Shown: positions 24,210 to 32,186, counted from the first letter of the stretch. The stretch is DNA of 63,588 nucleotides from an uncultured Bacteroidales bacterium (GCA_902801425.1 CADCIQ010000024.1:1-63588); one strand, 5' to 3'. Notes: a model not told the origin generated them from the sequence alone. Made by a program: numbers and translations.

Positions 24210-26054
24210 ATGCATAATCTGGATTATAGAAAATACGTCATAGGTGGTATAGCTGTGGTTATTGTCATAGTCTATACCATTCGATTGTTCGTACTCCAGA
24301 TTATGAGTGACGACTACCGCAAATCCGCCGATTCAAATGCTTTCCTGAAGAAGATTGAATATCCTTCACGAGGTGTAATATCCGACCGTAATGGCGAACT
24401 GCTTGTGTATAATCAACCTGCCTATGACATCATGGTCGTTATGAACGAGGCTAAGGACCGTCTTGACACCCTTGAATTCTGTCAGGCACTCGGCATCTCG
24501 AAAGCGTATTTCATCAAGAGAATGAACGACATCAAGGACCGAAGCAAGAACCCTGGCTATTCTCGCTTTACCCAGCAGCTGTTCATGGCACAGCTATCCA
24601 ATCAGGACTTTAGCGTGTTCCGAGAAAAACTTTTCCGCTTTCCGGGCTTCTACATACAACAGCGTAGCATAAGACAATACCAATATCCATATGCGGCTCA
24701 TGTTCTTGGCGATGTGGCAGAGGTTTCAGAGTCAGATATAGAGAATGATGACTACTATCAGGCAGGTGATTTCATCGGAAAACTTGGTATTGAGCGTTAT
24801 TACGAAAAGCAACTCCGAGGCGAGAAAGGTGTTCAGATTCTTCTGCGTGATGCTCATGGAAGAATCAAGGGTAAATATCAGGACGGTAAGTATGACAGCC
24901 GACCTGTAGCCGGAAAGGACCTTACGCTGAGTATTGACATAAAACTACAGGCACTTGGAGAACGACTTCTTGAAGGTAAGATAGGAAGTATTGTGGCTAT
25001 CGAACCTGCCACAGGCGAGGTCCTATGCATGGTCTCTTCTCCAACTTACGACCCACGACTTATGGTGGGCAGACAACGAGGCAAGAACCACCGCATGCTT
25101 TCTGCCAATGTGTGGAAGCCCTTGCTCAACCGAAGTATAATGGGACAATATCCTCCGGGTTCTACGTTCAAGACCTCTCAGGCTCTCACATACATGACAG
25201 AGGGTATTATCTCCCCAGGCACGGCATTCTCATGCGCTCACGGTTTCTCTTTCAAGGGACTTCACGTAGGCTGCCACGGTCACGGCTCTCCACTTGCTAT
25301 CGTTGATGCCCTCTCAACATCATGTAATGCATATTTCTGTTGGGGACTCTATTATATGATAGGTAACAGAAAGAAATATCGCTCTGCCCACGATGCCATG
25401 AACGTATGGCGCGACTATATGGTGTCTATGGGCTTCGGATATAAGCTCGGCATTGACCTTCCGGGCGAGAAACGAGGACTTATCCCTAATGGTGACTATT
25501 ACAACAACGCATATAAAGGTTCCTGGAATGGCCTGACGGTTATCTCTATCAGTATCGGACAAGGCGAGGTAAACCTGACGCCTTTGCAGATTGCAAATCT
25601 CGGTGCTACGATTGCCAACCGTGGATATTATATAACTCCTCATGTAGTGAAGAAGATAAGGGGCGAGGAACTTGATTCTACCTTTACACAGAAACACTAC
25701 ACCAAGGCAAGCAGAAGTTCCTACGACTGGGTAGTGAAAGGTATGCGTTCTTCAGTTATAAAAGGAACGTGTAAGGCAGCCAACAGGGCTGACTATCTGG
25801 TATGTGGAAAGACCGGTACGGCTCAGAACCGCGGACAAGACCACTCCGTATTTATGGGATTTGCCCCAATGGACGATCCGAAGATTGCAATAGCCGTATA
25901 TGTGGAGAACGGAGGTTTCGGTGCTGACTATGGCGTTCCAATCGGCTCATTAATGATGGAACAGTATATCAACGGCAAACTGTCTCCTTCATCTGAAACT
26001 CAGGCTTCCGTGTTCCAGCATAAGAGAATAGCATACGGATCGAGAAACAGGTAG
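24210..26054 (+). CDS. mrdA: penicillin-binding protein 2, elongasome transpeptidase
   Basis: 614 aa. One N-terminal membrane anchor (VIGGIAVVIVIVYTIRLFVL). The dimerisation domain begins with YPSRGVISDRNGELLVYN. The transpeptidase domain carries the catalytic Ser in STFK (about residue 318), the SxN motif as SCN (about 370) and KTG in CGKTGTAQNRG (about 534). It cross-links peptidoglycan during cell elongation together with RodA, whose gene follows. It begins 4 nt after mreD. Confidence 0.95.
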   Translation: MHNLDYRKYVIGGIAVVIVIVYTIRLFVLQIMSDDYRKSADSNAFLKKIEYPSRGVISDRNGELLVYNQPAYDIMVVMNEAKDRLDTLEFCQALGISKAYFIKRMNDIKDRSKNPGYSRFTQQLFMAQLSNQDFSVFREKLFRFPGFYIQQRSIRQYQYPYAAHVLGDVAEVSESDIENDDYYQAGDFIGKLGIERYYEKQLRGEKGVQILLRDAHGRIKGKYQDGKYDSRPVAGKDLTLSIDIKLQALGERLLEGKIGSIVAIEPATGEVLCMVSSPTYDPRLMVGRQRGKNHRMLSANVWKPLLNRSIMGQYPPGSTFKTSQALTYMTEGIISPGTAFSCAHGFSFKGLHVGCHGHGSPLAIVDALSTSCNAYFCWGLYYMIGNRKKYRSAHDAMNVWRDYMVSMGFGYKLGIDLPGEKRGLIPNGDYYNNAYKGSWNGLTVISISIGQGEVNLTPLQIANLGATIANRGYYITPHVVKKIRGEELDSTFTQKHYTKASRSSYDWVVKGMRSSVIKGTCKAANRADYLVCGKTGTAQNRGQDHSVFMGFAPMDDPKIAIAVYVENGGFGADYGVPIGSLMMEQYINGKLSPSSETQASVFQHKRIAYGSRNR

Positions 26055-26197
26055 GCCTAACCAAGCCTTCCCAAAGGGAAGGATGTTAGATAGTAACATT
26101 TCACAAAAAGACAAAATACAACCAAGCCTTCTTGAAAGATAGGTATAAAACTCTAAATGTATAAAACATCCTTCCCTTTGGGAAGGCTTGGTTAGGC
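26055..26197. repeat. element with 33-bp terminal inverted repeats between mrdA and rodA
   Basis: The left arm (26055-26087, starting GCCTAACCAAGCC) and the right arm (26165-26197, ending GGCTTGGTTAGGC) are perfect inverses over 33 nt. Each arm also contains its own CTTCCCAAAGGGAAG palindrome. A partial third copy (CCAAGCCTTC) lies at about 26124-26133 inside. The element directly precedes the rodA start codon. Confidence 0.75.
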
Positions 26198-26202
26198 TAA
26201 AG

Positions 26203-27672
26203 ATGGCACAACGTAAAACAAATCAGCAAGGAATCCTTGCATCGCTCGATTGGGTTACAATCGCAATCTATCTGGTACTTTTAGTATTCGGATGGATTAG
26301 CGTGTGTGGTGCCAGCTATAACTACGGCGATGAGGATATCTTCTCAATGTCAACTCGTAGCGGTATGCAGATTATGTGGATTGGCACGAGTATCTGCCTC
26401 GGCTTTGTCATCCTTATGACAGATGATCGACTGTACGATACATTCTCGTATGTCATCTACGGATTAATGATGCTACTGCTCTTTGCCACGATATTCAATC
26501 CCCACGAAATCAAGGGTTCGCGATCGTGGCTCGTCATGGGACCATTACGAATACAACCAGCCGAATTTGCAAAGTTCGCCACGGCATTAGCAATCTCCAA
26601 ACTGATGTCCACATACGGCTTTGACCTTAACAAATGGCGCGACTTAGCTATCGCCTGTGGCATCATCGTCTTCCCAATGCTTCTTATCATAGGACAGAAA
26701 GAAACAGGTTCTGCACTTGTATATTCTGCCTTTTTCCTTATGCTATATCGAGAAGGAATGTCAGGAAGCTTCCTGTTTACGGGTGTAGCTATGATTATCT
26801 ATTTCATAGTCGGCATTCGCTTTGCAGATGTTATGCTATGGGATATGCCCGCCTCTGTTGGTAAATTCTCTGTACTTCTGATGGTGCAGATATTCACAGC
26901 CGCCCTTGTTGAGATTTATTGTCACGACAGACAGCGTGCACTTATAGTATTATATGCCACCCTCGGAATAACGCTTGGTGCTGTCCTGTTCTCTGAATAT
27001 GTAATTCACTTCGACATAGTATGGGTACAGCTGACACTTAGCATAATCACGGTCATATACCTTATTTATATAGGATTGGAATGGCGAATAAAGGAGTTCT
27101 TTTTCATCTCCTTGTTTACAGTTGGAAGTATAGCATTCTTCTATTCAGCCGACTATGTTTTGAACAATGTTATGCAGCCTCACCAGCGAGTACGTATCAA
27201 CGTATTGCTTGGTTTGGAGGAAGACCTTGCAGGAGCCGGATATAACGTGCACCAAAGTGAGATTGCCATAGGTTCTGGTGGTCTTGAGGGAAAGGGATTC
27301 CTCAACGGCACACAGACTAAGCTGAAGTTCGTGCCAGAACAGGACACAGACTTCATCTTCTGTACCGTAGGCGAAGAAGAAGGTTTTGTAGGCTCTGCGG
27401 GCGTTCTGCTATTGTTCCTCGCCCTTATCCTGAGACTTATCCACGTAGCCGAGCGACAACCATTCAAGTTCGGACGAGTCTATGGCTATTGCGTGCTGAG
27501 CATCTTCCTTTTCCATGTCTTCGTAAACGTAGGTATGGTACTCGGTCTCACGCCTGTCATCGGCATCCCCCTACCCTTCTTCAGCTATGGTGGCTCAAGT
27601 CTCTGGGGCTTCACCATCCTCCTGTTTATCTTCTTGAGAATAGATGCAGGAAGAAATCTGATTAGGACGTAG
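26203..27672 (+). CDS. rodA: peptidoglycan glycosyltransferase RodA
   Basis: 489 aa from ATG 26203. A TTG at 26188 is in frame, but its five codons lie inside the repeat that precedes the gene. About ten membrane segments are visible. SEDS-family blocks: GPLRIQPAEFAKFA, IGSGGLEGKGFLNGTQ, FVPEQDTDFIFCTVGEE and VIGIPLPFFSYGGSSLWGF. It polymerises lipid II into glycan strands with PBP2. It is longer than E. coli RodA (370 aa) because of an extra hydrophobic region around residues 200-330. Its last codons are duplicated at 28211-28245. Confidence 0.93.
   Translation: MAQRKTNQQGILASLDWVTIAIYLVLLVFGWISVCGASYNYGDEDIFSMSTRSGMQIMWIGTSICLGFVILMTDDRLYDTFSYVIYGLMMLLLFATIFNPHEIKGSRSWLVMGPLRIQPAEFAKFATALAISKLMSTYGFDLNKWRDLAIACGIIVFPMLLIIGQKETGSALVYSAFFLMLYREGMSGSFLFTGVAMIIYFIVGIRFADVMLWDMPASVGKFSVLLMVQIFTAALVEIYCHDRQRALIVLYATLGITLGAVLFSEYVIHFDIVWVQLTLSIITVIYLIYIGLEWRIKEFFFISLFTVGSIAFFYSADYVLNNVMQPHQRVRINVLLGLEEDLAGAGYNVHQSEIAIGSGGLEGKGFLNGTQTKLKFVPEQDTDFIFCTVGEEEGFVGSAGVLLLFLALILRLIHVAERQPFKFGRVYGYCVLSIFLFHVFVNVGMVLGLTPVIGIPLPFFSYGGSSLWGFTILLFIFLRIDAGRNLIRT
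27637..27671 (+). repeat. left copy of a 35-bp direct repeat (rodA 3' end)
   Basis: The 35 nt from 27637 (AGAATAGATGCAGGAAGAAA onward) recur at 28211-28245 with one difference. The copy here is inside rodA and includes all but the last base of its stop codon. Confidence 0.85.
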
Positions 27673-27770
27673 AATTCCTTTGGAACATGCTTTTTTCGTC
27701 AAGTTCACTTCAATCAGTTCCTATCTTGAAAGAAACTGCTTAATATATAATTGAGATATGGAATACAAAA

Positions 27771-27794
27771 AGCCCTCTGATTGCTCAGGGGGCT
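27771..27794 (-). terminator. terminator of the antitoxin-like gene
   Basis: On the minus strand AGCCCCCTGA pairs with TCAGAGGGCT around GCAA, followed by TTTTTG. It lies about 50 nt after the stop codon at 27845. Confidence 0.65.
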
Positions 27795-27844
27795 ATTATA
27801 TTGAATTTGTTTTAATCAATACTAAATTGCGAGAAACAAACGTG

Positions 27845-28090
27845 TCATTTGTATTTCTCCTCTAAATACTGATAATAGGCCTCACGAGCATTTATGTCAT
27901 CTTCCGCAACGGGTTCACCTGCCCCTAACAGACTGAGCACAACATCTGGAACTGGTTGTTCTCCAGCAGCCTTACTATGCTTGACAAAGTGCACGAGGAA
28001 ATTCTCAATGACAGACGGCAAACTCAGTCCCTGCTGTTGAGCATAGACAGAAGCCTGTTTGTAAAGTTGAGAGTTTATAGCTATTTCCAT
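27845..28090 (-). CDS. DUF6364-like / ribbon-helix-helix antitoxin-type protein, orphan
   Basis: 81 aa from ATG 28090. The upstream in-frame start (28126) overlaps the -7 box and is rejected. The N-terminus MEIAINSQLYKQASVYAQQQ, then GLSLPSVIENFLVHF, resembles the RHH-like N-terminal part of DUF6364 antitoxins (one beta strand and two helices). The C-terminus is acidic and would contact a toxin (AREAYYQYLEEKYK). No toxin gene is adjacent. It is the only gene of the insert 27672-28245 and has its own consensus promoter. Confidence 0.65.
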   Translation of the reverse strand: MEIAINSQLYKQASVYAQQQGLSLPSVIENFLVHFVKHSKAAGEQPVPDVVLSLLGAGEPVAEDDINAREAYYQYLEEKYK

Positions 28091-28115
28091 AATTGAAACT
28101 ATTTGTATTCGTGTG

Positions 28116-28146
28116 CAAAGATACAAAATATTTCTTATTTCCCAAA
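28116..28146 (-). promoter_or_regulatory. promoter of the antitoxin-like gene
   Basis: Minus-strand TTTG (28143-28146) and TATCTTTG (28116-28123), 19 nt apart. It predicts a start near 28109 and so favours ATG 28090. Confidence 0.75.
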
Positions 28147-28164
28147 GGAAACAGAATATTTTTT

Positions 28165-28191
28165 GACGACTCCCTGATTTAGGGAGTCGTC
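28165..28191. other. perfect 11-bp hairpin inside the insert
   Basis: GACGACTCCCT and AGGGAGTCGTC around GATTT. It is not followed by a T-run on either strand, so it may be an operator or end structure of the insert rather than a terminator. Confidence 0.45.
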
Positions 28192-28210
28192 AATCTACAA
28201 TTTGCCTTAC

Positions 28211-28245
28211 AGAATAGATGCAGGAAGAAATCTGATTAGAACGTA
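28211..28245 (+). repeat. right copy of the 35-bp direct repeat
   Basis: Same sequence as 27637-27671 except A for G at one position. It ends ACGTA and would be followed by A to give a TAA stop in the rodA frame. Confidence 0.85.
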
Positions 28246-28260
28246 AAAAAGGAATACATA

Positions 28261-28294
28261 AAACCACCGCCTTGTTTCAAGGCGGTGGTTTTAT
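28261..28294 (+). terminator. strong intrinsic terminator
   Basis: AAACCACCGCCTTG pairs perfectly with CAAGGCGGTGGTTT around TTT, followed by TAT. It is the probable original terminator of the mre-rodA operon and can work in both directions. Confidence 0.8.
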
Positions 28295-28348
28295 ATTTCA
28301 ACAAACTAAAATATTCACTTTCCTTTTATAACAGAATAAGGTTGAAGC

Positions 28349-29095
28349 TTAATCTTCAACCCTATTCTGTTTAATACATGCCAAAACCATTCCCAACTCA
28401 ACAAACAGTATCAGATATGGCGAACCGACTGTAGGTATATTTGATAACACACAGAACGTATCACAGAGTGACTCCACAACAACAACGAAAGACAATCCAA
28501 TACCTAATAGCCTGAGAGACAGATTGTCAGAAGTGCGCAATTTCTTATATATCTGAAAAGCACAACAAACAAAGATTGCATTTGGAACAATTAGCATATA
28601 GTTTCCAAACATCTTCTGTAATGTCATATACGAATATGCCAATGTTCCTTGCGGAAACAATATCGAGTCTTTTCCCATGTCTTGCAATATTGACAACCCT
28701 ATCAAAAGTAAGTTAGTCATTACAAGCGCAATAACCTTATATCCCCTGGAAAGATTCTTGATGTTTAGAATCATAGCCGATGTTGCAACAATCACAATTC
28801 CCAAAAGATAATATGGATGACATTTTGCAGAGCAAATATTCAGCCACACACTATCTGGGGCTACAATATTTATCACCAAAAGTACACATTCCATAATAAA
28901 CAGAATCGGTACAGCCAAAGCAAACTTACTGACAGGAATCTTTGCCAACAGGACAGCAGCCACACACCCCACGAGAGCATACAATATACTATAGACAAGC
29001 GAATTACTGCCCATTACAGCAAGAACACATATTACAAACATGGCAATCCATACTTGATGACTTGCCACAAAATATTGTTTCAAATTTCTTTCCAT
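28349..29095 (-). CDS. polytopic membrane protein, possibly a divergent SEDS (RodA/FtsW)-like remnant
   Basis: 248 aa from ATG 29095. Seven or eight membrane segments. The C-terminal part (LLGIGLSFVVVVESLCDTFC, then SNIPTVGSPYLILFVELGMV) recalls the last segments of SEDS proteins (GLxPVTGxPLPF), but the catalytic loop is absent, so it cannot be a normal polymerase. The resemblance is weak and could be chance. It is AT-rich compared with the mre operon and lies in an accessory region. An open frame extends to 29134 but has no better start. Confidence 0.55.
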   Translation of the reverse strand: MERNLKQYFVASHQVWIAMFVICVLAVMGSNSLVYSILYALVGCVAAVLLAKIPVSKFALAVPILFIMECVLLVINIVAPDSVWLNICSAKCHPYYLLGIVIVATSAMILNIKNLSRGYKVIALVMTNLLLIGLSILQDMGKDSILFPQGTLAYSYMTLQKMFGNYMLIVPNAIFVCCAFQIYKKLRTSDNLSLRLLGIGLSFVVVVESLCDTFCVLSNIPTVGSPYLILFVELGMVLACIKQNRVED

Positions 29096-29218
29096 TATAT
29101 CGAGTTTTAAATTTATAATTATCCTAATACCCATGTATCACAATAATAATAATAGACTAATCAAACTAATGTTGCTTAACCTATTATTATCTTTTTCAAC
29201 ACACAATAATCTTACTGA

Positions 29219-29428
29219 TCATTCTTCAGCATCTTCATCGTCAGCATCTTCTTCATCGTCAGCATCTTCTTCATCATCATCGTCATCATCAGTAACACAT
29301 GAGATAGTGTTACCTGTATCACATGATGCACTACTCGAAGAATTCCTGTTCCTTAGCCATTCACCAACGATGATTGTAGCGATCCCACCAACGAGAAGCA
29401 TTACTTGCATTTTACTACCTTTTGTCAT
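29219..29428 (-). CDS. small membrane protein with an acidic repeat tail (paralogue 1)
   Basis: 69 aa. A single hydrophobic segment (MQVMLLVGGIATIIVGEWLR) is followed by a Ser/Cys-rich linker and a tail of about 25 Asp/Glu residues with an imperfect DEEDAD repeat. The tail is coded by 18-nt repeats (GCATCTTCTTCATCGTCA on the plus strand). The next gene at 29548-29673 has the same hydrophobic core ending GEWL and the same upstream sequence, so the two are tandem duplicates. Function unknown. Confidence 0.55.
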   Translation of the reverse strand: MTKGSKMQVMLLVGGIATIIVGEWLRNRNSSSSASCDTGNTISCVTDDDDDDEEDADDEEDADDEDAEE

Positions 29429-29547
29429 AAAAATCGATTTTTTAAGATGTTAAATAATTATTCTATCACCCTTAAGGAACTAAACCTTTTTCAGACGGAA
29501 AACTATTTTAACATCCATCTAATCTGCAACAACACAAGGTTTTACAT

Positions 29548-29673
29548 TCACTTCTCGCTTCCTGAGTTAGATGATGTACCACAAGGCAGCTTCTTTGTCT
29601 TTAGCCACTCACCAATGAGGATTACCATCTCACCAGCAAGATGCATCAACAACTCTTTCTTTTCTTTGCTCAT
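29548..29673 (-). CDS. small membrane protein (paralogue 2)
   Basis: 41 aa, start ATG 29673. MSKEKKELLMHLAGEMVILI then GEWLKTKKLPCG; one amphipathic or membrane helix ending in the same GEWL as paralogue 1, but without the acidic tail. About 90 nt upstream both genes share GTTTTCCGTCTGAAAAAGG on the coding strand, which supports a duplicated gene with its control region. Tandem short hydrophobic ORFs of this kind occur in type I toxin and small-peptide loci; this is only an analogy. Confidence 0.5.
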   Translation of the reverse strand: MSKEKKELLMHLAGEMVILIGEWLKTKKLPCGTSSNSGSEK

Positions 29674-29947
29674 TGTTCTTATTTTTTTGAGTAAAACATT
29701 TATGCTTATCACCATTAAGAACTTGAGCCTTTTTCAGACGGAAAACCAACTTAACGAATCGATTTCCGCCCCAACAAAGATTTAATACCCTTAATCAAAT
29801 GACCAGGATTTTCCTAGGTTAGAGGACTTCCGCAACGCAGACATTACACTACTTGGGAGGCATATAACCGACGAATAACTTACTGCATGTATAACAACAA
29901 AGAGCACGATGATTGTATATTATTCTATTATGAATATCTGTATAAAG
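29674..29947. other. non-coding spacer with a duplicated upstream block
   Basis: It contains the second copy of the CCTTTTTCAGACGGAAAAC block (29728-29746; the first is at 29488-29506) that precedes each small membrane protein gene on the minus strand. Nothing else is recognised. Confidence 0.5.
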
Positions 29948-29982
29948 AAATTGAGCCTTTATTTGACATAAAGGCTCAATTT
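29948..29982 (-). terminator. bidirectional terminator hairpin
   Basis: AAATTGAGCCTTTAT pairs perfectly with ATAAAGGCTCAATTT over 15 bp around TTGAC. It lies about 75 nt after the stop of the minus-strand gene at 30059. Confidence 0.7.
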
Positions 29983-30058
29983 ATAACTATTAGTAAAGTT
30001 TCGATAACTTTTTATCTGATTATCTGAAATCAAGTGGCAAGCAGGGGAGGGAGAAACA

Positions 30059-30598
30059 TCACCAATTACCTATGCAATGACGCAAGCGACGGGAGGTATT
30101 GATGGCTCGTAGCCCGTTCGGGGCAAAATCACCCAATTCTGGATAATTATACTTCGCATCTTGCTTTCTCGACTTATTCACAAGGAAAGCTAATAAACCT
30201 ACTGCCCCAGCCCCTCCAACAACGTACTTCCAACTTATTTTACTCACTGTCGCATTGTGATTATTATTCGTTCTTTCTATGGATGAGGCTAAATTAGCAA
30301 TTATACCAATAAGCTGATCCCGCTGTTTTTCTGTAAATTTGTCATTTTCTGACATATCACAAATTTTACTTATTACTCTGTAAGTAGTTGCCAGAGTTTC
30401 CTTGTAACCATCCGTTGTTAAAGACATCTCAGTCTTTATGATTTCAGAAAATTCTTCAAGAAATGGTTTTGATAATGGTACAATTTTTTGCAAATCCTCA
30501 ATAGATAATGTATTACCATTTGCCTTTAAGAAATTAAAAAACAAATGAGCATTCTCTCTTGGAGAATCACCAAATTGAAAGTTAGTTGCTGTTTTCAT
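30059..30598 (-). CDS. hypothetical protein with one membrane segment, divergent from a regulator
   Basis: 179 aa from ATG 30598. The in-frame ATG at 30673 lies upstream of the predicted transcription start and is rejected. Residues 1-120 are helical and soluble-looking (ENAHLFFNFLKANGN, FTEKQRDQLIGIIANLASSI). A single membrane segment follows (WKYVVGGAGAVGLLAFLVN), then a basic tail. It is transcribed away from the XRE-like regulator at 30896, whose own C-terminal half also carries a short hydrophobic stretch. The pair may form an autoregulated module. Function unknown. Confidence 0.6.
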   Translation of the reverse strand: MKTATNFQFGDSPRENAHLFFNFLKANGNTLSIEDLQKIVPLSKPFLEEFSEIIKTEMSLTTDGYKETLATTYRVISKICDMSENDKFTEKQRDQLIGIIANLASSIERTNNNHNATVSKISWKYVVGGAGAVGLLAFLVNKSRKQDAKYNYPELGDFAPNGLRAINTSRRLRHCIGNW

Positions 30599-30651
30599 AT
30601 TGTTTTTGTTTTTAAGATTATCCTCTGCACTATTGCTTTGGATTTCTGGTG

Positions 30652-30682
30652 CAAAGGTACGAATATTTTTCAATTTGTCAAA
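30652..30682 (-). promoter_or_regulatory. promoter of the minus-strand membrane protein gene
   Basis: Minus-strand TTTG (30679-30682) and TACCTTTG (30652-30659), 19 nt apart. The start falls near 30645. Confidence 0.75.
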
Positions 30683-30849
30683 ATAAGCATCGCTTTGCGA
30701 CGCTGGTTTTAAGATTATTTAACCTCCCATCCTTCCATAAACTTCCATTTTTTATATAATTTCCAATATTTCACGACCAAAACTTTTATAAATCATAGAC
30801 GTTTCAACCAACAACTACATATCACTCTTTGCATAAAAAAGTATAAATA

Positions 30850-30881
30850 TTTGTTCGTTTAATAAAAAAACATTATCTTTG
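30850..30881 (+). promoter_or_regulatory. promoter of the XRE-like gene
   Basis: TTTG (30850-30853) and TATCTTTG (30874-30881), 20 nt apart. The start codon at 30896 lies only about 8 nt after the predicted start, so the mRNA is nearly leaderless. Confidence 0.75.
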
Positions 30882-30895
30882 CATACAAAAAATAT

Positions 30896-31591
30896 ATGAA
30901 TACAAATATTGAAGAAAATACAAATACTCTAGAAATCATAAAAACAAGATTGGAGTTGATGGGAACATCACAGTCGCAGTTTGCAAAATGTGTATCCTCG
31001 ACTCCTACACAAATGAGTCTTTTCCTCAGGGGAAAAGGCTCTCTACCTACAGAAAGCCTCATAAAAAGCTTGAAGTTTGTAGGTGTCGATTTGTCTATGT
31101 ATTCAAAAAGGACAAAGCTTGCCAAAGAAGTTGCGGATTATTTACTTTCTAGAAATATATCCTCCATTGACGAATGGACAAAAGATAATTTGGCAACATT
31201 CACTCAAAAAGATTCAATATTACTTTTTTTTGATGTACAATCAGAAAACGAATATAAGAAACTAATAGACTCAGGAATAATTGACATAGAATCCACATTT
31301 CCATATTTTAAAGCTTTAGTATCGTATTATCTATCTTTAAACAAGGTAAAACCAACAGCAAGTAAAGCCAAACAGGAATTGTCGAAAATACTCCCCCCAC
31401 AATATGAATATGCTATTGGAGCTCTGAGCCTTGCTGCTCTAATTTTTAAGGCCTTTAATACTAAAATAGAAATAGATGAAAATAAAAATAATCAATCGGG
31501 AGCTATAGCATTATTTTCAAAAAAAATAAAAAAGTCCTCTTTACTTGCAAAAGCTATGGAGTATATAAAAAGTAACGATCTCAACACATAA
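30896..31591 (+). CDS. helix-turn-helix (XRE/Cro-type) regulator with an unknown C-terminal domain
   Basis: 231 aa. Residues 12-65 fit a Cro/C1 helix-turn-helix: RLELMGTSQSQFAKCVSSTP, TQMSLFLRGKGSLPTESLIK. The C-terminal two thirds are unknown: a helical part, a weakly hydrophobic stretch (YEYAIGALSLAALIFKAF) and a lysine-rich end. It is nearly leaderless, strongly AT-rich and divergent from the gene at 30059-30598, a layout typical of phage or plasmid-borne regulator pairs. It probably represses its own promoter region; this is an inference. Confidence 0.65.
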   Translation: MNTNIEENTNTLEIIKTRLELMGTSQSQFAKCVSSTPTQMSLFLRGKGSLPTESLIKSLKFVGVDLSMYSKRTKLAKEVADYLLSRNISSIDEWTKDNLATFTQKDSILLFFDVQSENEYKKLIDSGIIDIESTFPYFKALVSYYLSLNKVKPTASKAKQELSKILPPQYEYAIGALSLAALIFKAFNTKIEIDENKNNQSGAIALFSKKIKKSSLLAKAMEYIKSNDLNT

Positions 31592-31636
31592 TCATTCAAT
31601 AGATGACTATTATATATGATTTTCTTTTTTTTCTGC

Positions 31637-31671
31637 AAAATCGCATATCAAGCATCAATTAACGCGATTTT
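31637..31671 (+). terminator. hairpin after the XRE-like gene
   Basis: AAAATCGC pairs with GCGATTTT across a 19-nt loop, followed by TGTCATCTCTTTTT. A weak terminator. Confidence 0.45.
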
Positions 31672-31738
31672 GTCATCTCTTTTTATTCTCTTCTAAGTCA
31701 AGTCAATTATAACTTCTATATGCGGATATGTGACGATA

Positions 31739-31936
31739 TTATAATTCATCAAGCAAACTCTCGGCTGGACGTCCTTTTAGTTTGCCAACCTTAATAAGCT
31801 TAACATTATCGCACATTTCCTGAACATCATTCAAATACTCACTATGCGGTTTCTCTGGTTGCTGCATCCTCATAATCTTATGATTTAATCCTGGGGGCAG
31901 GATGTAAACATTTTTTCTGATTTCACCAAATTTCAT
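31739..31936 (-). CDS. short hypothetical protein
   Basis: 65 aa, start ATG 31936. Soluble, mixed charge (MKFGEIRKNVYILPPGLNHK at the start, KLIKVGKLKGRPAESLLDEL at the end). No family is recognised and no clear promoter was found. It could be an antitoxin-like or regulatory peptide or a chance frame. Confidence 0.4.
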   Translation of the reverse strand: MKFGEIRKNVYILPPGLNHKIMRMQQPEKPHSEYLNDVQEMCDNVKLIKVGKLKGRPAESLLDEL

Positions 31937-32008
31937 TATATTTATTTCTTCTTTTTGTAGTCAATTTTTCCAAAGCACAACATTTTGTGATTTTCTTGCA
32001 CATTTTTT

Positions 32009-32038
32009 CTTTTTCTTCCGGAAAAAGTAGTAACTTTG
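32009..32038 (+). promoter_or_regulatory. promoter of the second DUF6266-like cassette
   Basis: The same CCGG-centred palindrome (32009-32027) and -7 box (TAACTTTG, 32031-32038) as at 903-932. It shows that the promoter was duplicated along with the gene. Confidence 0.6.
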
Positions 32039-32060
32039 CAGGCAGTAACAAGGTAGATAC

Positions 32061-32143
32061 TCCATCGTTACTCCATCGTTACTCCATCGCAAGTCCATCG
32101 TTTCGATGTAGTATCTATGGACAAACGATGATGAAACGATGGG
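32061..32143. repeat. phased heptamer array B (4+4 units, 11-nt period)
   Basis: TCCATCG starts at 32061, 32072, 32083 and 32094. The inverted units CGATGTA, CTATGGA, CGATGAT and CGATGGG start at 32104, 32115, 32126 and 32137. The spacing is identical to array A to the nucleotide, including the 17-bp centre with TTT, while several bases of the right half differ. It lies in the leader of the DUF6266-like pseudogene. Confidence 0.85.
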
Positions 32144-32186
32144 GTATATTAAGAATAAGAACTAATTATTTTAGAAAGGAAAAGAT

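Larger units (their letters stand above)
27672..28245. mobile_element. small insert bounded by duplicated rodA 3' ends, carrying an antitoxin-like gene
   Basis: The 574-nt stretch is bounded by the direct repeats 27637-27671 and 28211-28245. The right copy would also end rodA correctly (stop TAA), and a strong terminator at 28261-28294 directly follows it, as expected for the original end of the mre operon. The insert has its own promoter, gene and terminator. It carries no integrase. This looks like a tiny integrated element or a duplicative rearrangement; the interpretation is an inference from the repeat layout. Confidence 0.5.

Noticed and set aside
26188-26202. TTG 26188 as the rodA start
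   Set aside because: The codons lie in the inverted repeat; ATG 26203 gives the normal N-terminus.
29488-29746. The repeated TTTTTCAGACGGAAAAC blocks as Neisseria-type DNA uptake sequences (GCCGTCTGAA)
   Set aside because: Only two copies, in the same duplicated upstream region, with T in place of the first G; the organism is a Bacteroidales. A chance match.
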